NCBI GenBank assembly: GCA_026393735.1
Contig: JAPKZP010000246.1
Location: 1-5,430, forward strand
DNA length: 5,430 nucleotides
Origin: Acidobacteriota bacterium
Lineage (GTDB): Bacteria; Acidobacteriota; Vicinamibacteria; Vicinamibacterales; JAKQTR01
Direction of reading: 5' to 3'
Of this stretch, positions 1 through 5,430 are shown piece after piece. The notes below the pieces were generated by a model, which worked only from the letters and a program-made list of their open reading frames with translations, was not told the DNA's origin and did not search any database. Made by a program: the position numbers and the translations under genes. Every line of letters begins with the position of its first letter. Within the stretch, counting starts at the first letter, position 1.

Positions 1-49
1 CGTGGTTCTCAGCCACGGGACCGGGGTTCGAATCCCCGTACCGGTACCA
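1..49 (+). tRNA. tRNA-Glu (anticodon CTC), 5' part outside the window
   Basis: The window opens inside a tRNA at about standard position 27. Bases 1-5 (CGTGG) pair perfectly with 13-17 (CCACG) as the anticodon stem. The 7-base loop 6-12 has T at position 33 and A at position 37 and places CTC (8-10) as the anticodon, which reads Glu codon GAG. A 4-base variable loop (18-21) follows, a length usual for Glu tRNAs. The T stem 22-26/34-38 is perfect and encloses the classic TTCGAAT loop. The 3' acceptor strand is 39-45, the discriminator is A46, and CCA is encoded at 47-49. The acceptor 5' strand and the D arm lie upstream and cannot be checked. The isotype rests on the anticodon alone. Confidence 0.93.
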
Positions 50-75
50 TCCATCATACATCTCCCTTGATAACG

Positions 76-102
76 GGCCCCGCGGTATCCGCGGGGCCTT
101 TT
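76..102 (+). terminator. Intrinsic terminator downstream of the tRNA
   Basis: A perfect 10-bp GC-rich inverted repeat, GGCCCCGCGG (76-85) and CCGCGGGGCC (89-98), encloses a 3-base TAT loop. TTTT follows at 99-102. It lies 26 bases after the tRNA CCA end, so it most likely ends the tRNA transcript. Read on the minus strand, the same hairpin sits about 30 bases past the stop of the converging cyclodeaminase-family gene. There it is followed by CGTTATC, not a T run, so termination in that direction would be weaker. Confidence 0.85.
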
Positions 103-131
103 CTGTGTACGGCAGGCCCGGGTCTTCAGGC

Positions 132-1094
132 TCAACGGCCGTGGAGGCGGCTCCATGCCAGCGCCGCGATCGCGGTGTCCTGGAAGCCCACGCCGGTGAG
201 ATCGCAGATCGTGATCTGGTCCTCGGCCGTGCGGCCTTCCCTGTGGCCGGCGACGATCTCGCCCAACTGGGCGGACACATCCGACGCGCGCATCAACCCG
301 GCCGCGATCGCGTGCGAGACTTCGCCGAACGCCGCGCACTGCGACAACCGGTCGACCACGACGCGATCGGCCCTGGCAAGGCAGTCGGCGTCCAGTTCCT
401 GCTTGCCGGGGGTGTCCGATCCCACGGCGGTGACGTGCATGCCTGGACGTAGCCACGCGGCGCGCACGATGGGCGTGCGTGACGGCGTCGCGGTGATCAG
501 GATGTCCGCCTCCCGGCAGACGTCTTCGGCGCTCGCCGCGGGCCGGGCGTCGATGCCGAGCGTCGCGCGCATCTCCGCGCAGTAGGCGTCCGTGCCGGGA
601 GAATCGATGCTCCAGGCGAACAGGCGGGTGACGGGGCGCACCTCGCGCAGGCAGGTCACCTGGCGGCGGGCCTGGACACCCGATCCGATGACGCCGACCA
701 CCCGGCTGTCCTGCCGCGCGAGGCAGTCAGCGGCGACCGCGCCGGCGGCGCCGGTGCGAAGATCGGTCAGGAACCCGTTGTCGAAGATCAGGCCGATCGG
801 CATGCCCGTGGCGGCATCGAAGAGCGCCATCAAACCGGAGCCCGTTGGCAGCCCGCGGGCCGGATTGTCGTAGAATCCGGATGCGACCTTCACGGCCACG
901 AGGGGCACGCCGTCGACCCATGCGGTCTTGACGTGAAACTCGCCATGTGTCCCGGGCACAGGCAGGTTGATGACCGCAGGGACGGCGGTCCGGCCCTCAC
1001 CGTCGGCGCGGAACGCTTCGCGAACGGCAGCGACCGCGTCGGCAGGCTGAATGGCGAGGCGCAGCGCGGCTTCGTCGATGCTTGGCAGTGCCAT
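132..1094 (-). CDS. Ornithine cyclodeaminase / mu-crystallin family protein
   Basis: This is a 320-residue NAD(P)-dependent enzyme of the cyclodeaminase / mu-crystallin family, full length for the family. Known members include ornithine cyclodeaminase, archaeal alanine dehydrogenase, pyrroline-2-carboxylate reductase and the ectoine-utilisation protein EutC. The Rossmann nucleotide-binding loop is clear (VVGVIGSGVQA, residues 132-142). The upstream substrate region has HVKTAW (Lys56), a GLPTGSG stretch (81-87) and LTDLRTGAAGAVAA (109-122, Arg113). VGSDTPGKQELD (224-235) carries Asp227, the likely counterpart of the catalytic Asp of Pseudomonas ornithine cyclodeaminase. The C-terminal ITICDLTGVGFQDTAIA (294-310) recalls EutC-like members, but no ectoine genes are visible, so the substrate is open. 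The chosen ATG (1094) begins the conserved fold. An in-frame ATG at 1163 would add 23 unconserved-looking residues and overlap the divergent gene. The gene is unlikely to be functionally tied to the plus-strand cluster. Confidence 0.9.
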   Translation of the reverse strand: MALPSIDEAALRLAIQPADAVAAVREAFRADGEGRTAVPAVINLPVPGTHGEFHVKTAWVDGVPLVAVKVASGFYDNPARGLPTGSGLMALFDAATGMPIGLIFDNGFLTDLRTGAAGAVAADCLARQDSRVVGVIGSGVQARRQVTCLREVRPVTRLFAWSIDSPGTDAYCAEMRATLGIDARPAASAEDVCREADILITATPSRTPIVRAAWLRPGMHVTAVGSDTPGKQELDADCLARADRVVVDRLSQCAAFGEVSHAIAAGLMRASDVSAQLGEIVAGHREGRTAEDQITICDLTGVGFQDTAIAALAWSRLHGR

Positions 1095-1135
1095 GCCGAC
1101 ATTGTCCGGCTGGCGACCGAATGCACGCAAGAGCG

Positions 1136-1141
1136 AAAGGA
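1136..1141 (+). promoter_or_regulatory. Ribosome binding site that decides the cyclase start
   Basis: AAAGGA lies 9 bases upstream of the GTG at 1151. In-frame alternatives upstream (ATG 1121 and TTG 1082) have no comparable purine-rich site, and TTG 1082 would lie inside the divergent gene. The GTG start also places a short basic segment directly before the first membrane helix, as expected for CHASE2 proteins. Confidence 0.6.
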
Positions 1142-1150
1142 CCCATACAC

Positions 1151-3148
1151 GTGACCCGCACATGGCGCGGCCGGCTGGCGGTGGGGTGCGCGATGGGGCT
1201 CGCCTCCGCGGCGCTCGCGTGGCTGCTGGGGCAGACCACCTTTGTCGACACGATCGAGCTGAAGACCTACGACTTCCGCGTCCGGCAGATGACGGACCCG
1301 GCCGCCGCGCGCCGGGACATTGTGCTCGTCACCATCGACGACAGCAGCATCCGCCGGCTCGAGCCGTCCGTGGGCCGGTGGCCCTGGCCCCGCGTCGTGC
1401 ATGCGTACCTGCTCGACTTCCTCGCGCGGGCGCCGGCCAGGGCGATCGTGTACGACGTGCTCTTCACGGAGCGTGACAGGCGGACGTTTCAGGTCGACGG
1501 CGAGACGTGGACGGGCGAGGCGTCAGACCGCGCGCTGGCCCGCTCGGCGGCGCGCGCGGGCAACGTGATCTTCCCGGCCGACGTCACGTCGGATGCCGTG
1601 GCGCAACTCGACAGCCGTTCGATCGACGCCCTGAAAGCCGGCCAGCCCCTCAAGGCCGACCCGGCGTTCGAGGCGCGGCCGGGCGTCATCCTGCCCTACA
1701 CGGAACTCACCGACGCCGCCGCAGCGGTTGGGCACAACCTGATGATCTACGACGCGGACGGCCCGGTGCGGCACTCGGCGCCGTTCGTCCGCGTCGACAC
1801 GGTGGGCGTGCCCTCGCTCGCCCTCGCGGCGGCGGCGCTGGCCATGGGCACCGGGTTGCCTGCAATTGCGCGGGTGGGCGAGGAGTTGCGCGTCGGCGCG
1901 GCGCGCGTGCCGCTCGTCACGGTGCAGATCCCGGACCTGTACGGGCCCGCGAGCCAGGCGCGTCGGATGCTCATCCGGTTCACCGGCCCCGTGTACGCGG
2001 CCGGCCGCACTACGTACCAGGAGTTCAGCTTCTACGACCTGTTCTACGCCGAGCAGCAGTTGCTCGCAGGCCAGTCGCCGACGGTCGACCCGGCGCGGCT
2101 CAAGGACAAGATCGTGGTCATCGGCACGACGGCGGCCGGGCTCAGCGATCTGTTCACCGTGCCGTTTGCGCAGGGCAAGATGCCTGGCGCGCAGATACAC
2201 GCGAGCGTGATCGACAACCTGTTGTCCGGCCGGTCCATGCGCCCGGTCGGAGGGGCCGGCAACGGCGCGATCCTGCTGCTGTGTGCCCTCTTCGTCGGCG
2301 TCGCGGGCGCCGTGCTGCCGGTCTGGCGGACCGTCGGCGTGGCGGCGCTGGTCGCGTGCGCGATCGGCGGGTCCTCACTCGCGCTCTACGGCCAGGGGCT
2401 GTGGATGGACATGGCCCGGCCCATGCTCGCGGTGGCCTTCGCCATGTTCGGCGGCACCGCGTACCAGTACTTCGTCGAAGGGCGCGAGAAGCGTCAGGTG
2501 AAGCAGGTCTTTTCGCGCTTCGTGTCGCGGGACATCTTCGATCAGCTGATGGCCGATCCATCGCGCGCACGCCTCGGCGGCGAACGGCGCGACATGACGG
2601 CGCTGTTCGCCGACATCCGCGGCTTCACCACGTTCACCGAGCAGGGCCGGGCCGAGGACATCGTCTCGCAGCTGAACGAGTACTTCACCGCGATGGTGGC
2701 CGTCATCTTCGCGCACCGCGGCACGGTGGACAAGTTCGTGGGCGACATGGTGATGGCGCTCTTCGGCGCGCCGCTCCCGGACGCCGATCACGCGGATCAC
2801 GGCGTGCAGGCAGCGCTCGACATGCTGAAGGCGCTCGACGCGCTGAACGCGCGGTGGGCGGCCGAGGGGCGGCCGCGCCTCGACATCGGCGTCGGCCTGA
2901 ACACCGGCGACATGGTGGCCGGCAACATCGGGTCGGCGACCATCATGAGCTACACGGTGATCGGGGACGCCGTCAACCTCGCGTCGCGGCTCGAGTCGCT
3001 CAACAAGACCTACGGCACCCATATCATCATCAGCGAGCACACGCGGGCCCGACTGAAAGGGCGTTATGATATGAAGCCTCTGGGAACGGTGACCGTCAAG
3101 GGAAAGACCGAGCCCGTCGCGATCTTCGAGATCACGCCGCCGGCCTAG
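1151..3148 (+). CDS. CHASE2-domain class IIIb adenylate cyclase (membrane receptor)
   Basis: This 665-residue protein should convert ATP to cAMP in response to an extracytoplasmic signal. The order is a basic N-terminus, membrane helix 1 (about 9-27), an extracytoplasmic CHASE2 sensor (about 32-362), three closely packed helices (about 372-392, 395-414, 421-442), a short linker and a cytoplasmic cyclase domain (about 477-660). CHASE2 hallmarks are LVTIDDSSIRRL near its start and KDKIVVIGTTAAGLSDLFTV near its end. The cyclase domain has both metal-binding aspartates (Asp488 in FADIRGF, Asp532 in KFVGDMVMALFG), the adenine-selecting Lys528, Thr602 (YTVIGD), Asn609 and Arg613 (NLASRLE). The Lys/Thr pair is the class IIIb signature and supports ATP over GTP as substrate. 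The CHASE2 ligand is unknown. The gene starts at GTG, 56 bp from the divergent gene, and leads a probable three-gene operon. No degenerate catalytic position was seen. Confidence 0.93.
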   Translation: MTRTWRGRLAVGCAMGLASAALAWLLGQTTFVDTIELKTYDFRVRQMTDPAAARRDIVLVTIDDSSIRRLEPSVGRWPWPRVVHAYLLDFLARAPARAIVYDVLFTERDRRTFQVDGETWTGEASDRALARSAARAGNVIFPADVTSDAVAQLDSRSIDALKAGQPLKADPAFEARPGVILPYTELTDAAAAVGHNLMIYDADGPVRHSAPFVRVDTVGVPSLALAAAALAMGTGLPAIARVGEELRVGAARVPLVTVQIPDLYGPASQARRMLIRFTGPVYAAGRTTYQEFSFYDLFYAEQQLLAGQSPTVDPARLKDKIVVIGTTAAGLSDLFTVPFAQGKMPGAQIHASVIDNLLSGRSMRPVGGAGNGAILLLCALFVGVAGAVLPVWRTVGVAALVACAIGGSSLALYGQGLWMDMARPMLAVAFAMFGGTAYQYFVEGREKRQVKQVFSRFVSRDIFDQLMADPSRARLGGERRDMTALFADIRGFTTFTEQGRAEDIVSQLNEYFTAMVAVIFAHRGTVDKFVGDMVMALFGAPLPDADHADHGVQAALDMLKALDALNARWAAEGRPRLDIGVGLNTGDMVAGNIGSATIMSYTVIGDAVNLASRLESLNKTYGTHIIISEHTRARLKGRYDMKPLGTVTVKGKTEPVAIFEITPPA

Positions 3149-3167
3149 CCGTGAAGGGAGAGACCAA

Positions 3168-4304
3168 ATGCGACTGACACTTCTCGCGGTGATGGGCGCG
3201 TGCGTGCTCGCGGTGGCGGGCGCGGACCTGGCCGATGCGCGGCCCGCCATCGGCAGCGGGCCCCAACTCGGGGGCATCACGAAACGGGCGCAGCAGTTCA
3301 AGGAACTGCAGGTCACCGAAGAGGACGAAATCAAGCTGGGGGCGTCGGTGTCCGAGAAAGTGCGGGCGCGCTACGGCGTCGTCCAGGACAAGGCCGTGCA
3401 CCGCTACGTGACGCTGGTCGGCATGCTCCTGGTGCAGAAGAGCACCCGGCCGAACCTGCCGTTCACGTTCGTCGTCCTCGACACGGACGGCGTCAACGCA
3501 TTCGCCGCGCCGGGCGGGTTCATCCACATCACCCGCGGCGCCCTCGGCCTTCTCTCGTCGGAAGCCGAACTGGCCGGCGTCCTGGCCCACGAGATCGAGC
3601 ACGTCACCGAGAAGCACACCATCAAGGCGATCCAGAAGGGCAAGATGATCCAGATGGGCGCCGACGAGACGCTCTCGAATCCTGCCGTGTTCTCGAAGCT
3701 CGTCGACAAGACTACGGAACTGGTCATGGCGGGTTTCGGCCGCAACGAAGAGCTCGAAGCGGACCACCTCGGGGTGGCGCTCAGCAACACCGTGGGATAC
3801 GCGCCCGCGGGCCTGTCGGACTTCCTGAAGCGCCTGTCCGATCGCAACAAGAGCGCCACCGAGAAGCAGGGGCTCTTTGCGTCGCACCCTGAAATGCAGG
3901 AGCGTCTCGACAAGCTCGCCACGGACATCACGAGCCAGAAGCTCGCGGCGGCGGCGACGCTCGCGCCGCGTTACAAGGCCGCCATCACGTACACCGCGAA
4001 GCCGACGACCGAGATTACGACCGTCGCGGCCGGCACGTCCGGGCTGGCCGGCGGCTCCGCGAAGGCGCCCGAGAAGACCGACGAGGCCAAGAAGGAGGAG
4101 CCCAAGAAGAAGGGCTTCGGCCTGGGCGGCCTGACGTCGCCGGGCGGGTCCGAAAAGAAGCAGGCCGAAGTCACCGGCTCGGGTGCGTCTCGGGGAGTCG
4201 ACACCGAGCGGAACGCCAAGGGCGGATCCAATCCGACGCTGGTGGTCGTGCAGATCACGCCGGCCGACCTCGACGCATTCAGGAAGCAGGGATCGCTCAA
4301 GTAG
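3168..4304 (+). CDS. Exported M48-family zinc metalloprotease
   Basis: This is a 378-residue peptidase of family M48 (the BepA/Oma1/HtpX superfamily). An N-terminal signal peptide (hydrophobic 3-19, likely cut after ADA at about residue 24) predicts export. No lipobox is evident, since the only early Cys (12) is inside the hydrophobic core. The zinc site is HEIEH (His141, Glu142, His145). The third ligand is probably Glu195 in the ExxxD motif ELEAD, with Asp199. GFIHITRGAL before the zinc helix and SHPEMQERL (239-247) after it are also typical of the family. No transmembrane helix or TPR repeat follows, unlike HtpX and BepA. Instead residues about 297-351 form a Lys/Glu/Gly/Ser-rich linker, followed by a short hydrophobic tail, LVVVQITPADLDAF (358-371). 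The start is supported by AAGGGAG (3154-3160), 7 bases before ATG. The gene begins 19 bp after the cyclase stop, so co-transcription is likely. Envelope protein quality control is the expected role, and the substrate is unknown. Confidence 0.92.
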   Translation: MRLTLLAVMGACVLAVAGADLADARPAIGSGPQLGGITKRAQQFKELQVTEEDEIKLGASVSEKVRARYGVVQDKAVHRYVTLVGMLLVQKSTRPNLPFTFVVLDTDGVNAFAAPGGFIHITRGALGLLSSEAELAGVLAHEIEHVTEKHTIKAIQKGKMIQMGADETLSNPAVFSKLVDKTTELVMAGFGRNEELEADHLGVALSNTVGYAPAGLSDFLKRLSDRNKSATEKQGLFASHPEMQERLDKLATDITSQKLAAAATLAPRYKAAITYTAKPTTEITTVAAGTSGLAGGSAKAPEKTDEAKKEEPKKKGFGLGGLTSPGGSEKKQAEVTGSGASRGVDTERNAKGGSNPTLVVVQITPADLDAFRKQGSLK

Positions 4305-4336
4305 CGGTCGCGCCGGGGCACGGGATTCAGGATTCG

Positions 4337-5430
4337 ATGGTCGCGGCAACCACTGTCGGCGGCTGGGGCCTGCTCATGAACGACATGATGTTTCGGGTGA
4401 TCCTCGGAACCGCGCTGCTGATCCTGGCGCTGGTCGTTCGGACCGCGAGCCGCAACAGGTTCGTTCGCCGCAAGCTGCGCCTCTCGGTGTTCCTCTTCTT
4501 TGCGTACATCCCGCTCAGCGTCTTCCTCGGCCAGTATCACCTCAGCCCGGAAATGGCGGCCCAGGTGACGTCGGTGAACCAGCTGCTGCTCGCGCTGGCC
4601 ATCATCAACCTGGTCGTCGTCGTCGTCATCAACCCGATCCGCGTCGATCGGGTGCCCGAGCGTTTCCCGACCATCGTGCAGGACACCATCGTCATCGGCG
4701 TCTTCATGCTGGTGGCCACGTTTGCGATGCAGGAAAAGTTCCTGACGACGTCGGCCGTGGGCGCGGTGGTGATCGGCTTCGCCCTCCAGGACACGCTGGG
4801 CAACATGTTCGCCGGGCTGGCGATCCAGGTGGAGAAGCCGTTCCGGGTCGGCCACTGGGTGGCCGTCGGGCCCTACGAAGGCCAGATCAACGAAGTCACG
4901 TGGCGGGCGACCAAGCTTCGCACCAAGGCCGGCAACCACGTGGTGCTGCCCAATTCCTTCATCTCCAAGGAAGCGATCGTCAATTACTCCGAGCCGGAAG
5001 CGCCAACGCGGCTCGAGGTGACGGTGGGCGTCAGCTACAGCGTCTCTCCCGACAAGGTGAAAGCCGCGGTATTCGAGGCCCTCGCCAACGCGCCGCTGGC
5101 GCTGAAGACGCCCAGGCCGGACGTGCTCCTCACGGAGTTCGGGCCGTCCTCGGTCAACTACCTGGTGCGCTTCTGGATCAATGATTTCGCCCGCGACTCG
5201 GCCGCGCGCGACGAGGTGCGGTCGGCCATCTACTATTCGCTGCGGCGGCATCACTACGAGATTCCGTACCCGATCCAGGTGGAGTACCCGGGGGTGACCG
5301 AGGTCGAGCGCGGCGCCGATCGGCTGGACAGGCTTTCGCGGCTGCTGGAGCCCGTTGACCTCTTTGCCCCGCTCACCCCAGAGGAGCGCGGCGAACTCGT
5401 GTCCGGGTCCGAAGAACTGATGTTTGCCAA
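4337..5430 (+). CDS. MscS-superfamily channel, probably cyclic-nucleotide gated; C-terminus outside the window
   Basis: The reading frame is open to the window end (364 codons visible, no stop). About four hydrophobic helices (19-36, 48-66, 82-100, 112-131) precede the MscS pore helix (about 138-162), which has the small-residue pattern AVGAVVIGFALQDTLGNMFAG. The beta domain follows: VEKPFRVGHWV (165-175), EGQINEVTWRATKLRT (181-196) and VVLPNSFIS (202-210). An alpha/beta segment runs to about residue 317. After the usual MscS end, residues 331-364 read DRLSRLLEPVDLFAPLTPEE and on to LMFA. This resembles the first helices of cyclic-nucleotide-binding domains (L..v.lF..Ls.ee...L.......fa). The rest of that domain, including its phosphate-binding cassette, is cut off. 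The start is not certain. ATG 4337, 32 bp after the protease stop, has AGGA only 4 bases away. ATG 4376 has GGGG 7 bases upstream and would shorten the protein by 13 residues. The channel likely responds to membrane tension or nucleotide, or to both. Confidence 0.88.
   Translation, partial: MVAATTVGGWGLLMNDMMFRVILGTALLILALVVRTASRNRFVRRKLRLSVFLFFAYIPLSVFLGQYHLSPEMAAQVTSVNQLLLALAIINLVVVVVINPIRVDRVPERFPTIVQDTIVIGVFMLVATFAMQEKFLTTSAVGAVVIGFALQDTLGNMFAGLAIQVEKPFRVGHWVAVGPYEGQINEVTWRATKLRTKAGNHVVLPNSFISKEAIVNYSEPEAPTRLEVTVGVSYSVSPDKVKAAVFEALANAPLALKTPRPDVLLTEFGPSSVNYLVRFWINDFARDSAARDEVRSAIYYSLRRHHYEIPYPIQVEYPGVTEVERGADRLDRLSRLLEPVDLFAPLTPEERGELVSGSEELMFA

Larger units (their letters stand above)
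1151..5430 (+). other. Putative operon: cyclase, M48 protease, MscS/cNMP channel
   Basis: Three co-oriented genes are separated by only 19 and 32 bp, with no hairpin plus T run in either gap. All three products are predicted to be in or beyond the cytoplasmic membrane: a receptor cyclase, an exported protease and a channel. The first gene makes cAMP and the last appears to carry the start of a cyclic-nucleotide-binding domain, which fits a shared role. No convincing -35/-10 promoter could be read in the 56-bp divergent gap (1095-1150), so the promoter probably lies partly inside the minus-strand gene. The operon may extend past the window. Confidence 0.7.

Noticed and set aside
1..49. tRNA 3' end as an integration (attachment) site for a mobile element
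   Set aside because: No integrase gene and no second copy of the tRNA 3' end were seen in the window, and the adjacent hairpin is explained as a terminator.
1507..3069. Plus-strand open frame of 520 codons in another frame of the cyclase gene
   Set aside because: The product is dominated by Arg, Gly and Ala with no motif. It is a frame shadow of the CHASE2-cyclase.
3132..4349. Minus-strand open frame of 405 codons over the whole M48 gene
   Set aside because: It has low-complexity Arg/Leu/Gly/Val composition and no domain signal, and the opposite strand encodes a protease with an intact zinc site.
4613..4627. Five tandem GTC codons in the channel gene (a possible slippage repeat)
   Set aside because: It encodes five valines inside a predicted membrane helix (residues 93-97). 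Valine-rich helices in GC-rich genomes readily give this pattern.
4858..4860. His in place of the common Asp in the channel's PFRVG(D/H)W motif
   Set aside because: From memory the GHW form recurs in the MscS subfamily that carries cyclic-nucleotide-binding domains, so it is not treated as a lesion or novelty.
4183..5184. Plus-strand open frame of 333 codons overlapping the protease end and the channel
   Set aside because: The composition is Arg/Gly/Pro-rich. The frame starting at 4337 gives clear MscS motifs over the same bases.
3971..5254. Long minus-strand open frame (427 codons) opposite the protease end and the channel
   Set aside because: It is rich in His, Asp and Arg with no recognisable motif, and lies antisense to two well-supported genes. 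It is an effect of the high GC third-position bias.

Overview
The window comes from a GC-rich bacterium. The genes use mostly G/C third positions, and the long antisense open frames are typical of such DNA. The CHASE2-cyclase, the secreted M48 protease and the MscS-type channel together recall Acidobacteriota (Vicinamibacteria-like) or deltaproteobacterial genomes. That placement is a memory-based impression, because no phylogenetic marker gene is present apart from a partial tRNA.

Layout. (1) Positions 1-49 are the 3' two-thirds of a tRNA-Glu(CTC) with an encoded CCA end, followed by a strong GC-rich hairpin with a short T run (76-102) that looks like its terminator. (2) On the minus strand, 1094-132 encodes an ornithine cyclodeaminase / mu-crystallin family NAD(P)-dependent enzyme, convergent with the tRNA. 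(3) Diverging from it across only 56 bp is a tightly spaced plus-strand gene cluster. It holds a membrane-bound CHASE2 sensor fused to a class IIIb adenylate cyclase (1151-3148), an exported M48 zinc metalloprotease (3168-4304) and an MscS-superfamily channel (4337 to beyond the window end). The gaps are 19 and 32 bp, with no terminator visible between the genes.

The most interesting reading is of the plus-strand cluster as a unit. The last gene continues past its MscS fold into a sequence that resembles the first helices of a cyclic-nucleotide-binding domain, just as the window cuts it off. If so, a cAMP-producing receptor and a cAMP-gated, MscS-derived channel are co-transcribed, with a periplasmic protease between them. 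This would be a compact local second-messenger circuit at the cell envelope. The cyclase has all six canonical catalytic positions. The channel's nucleotide-binding domain is only partly visible, so its ligand binding is inferred, not seen.

No mobile element, CRISPR array, integrase or attachment-site duplication was seen. There is no gene-free stretch over 300 bases.
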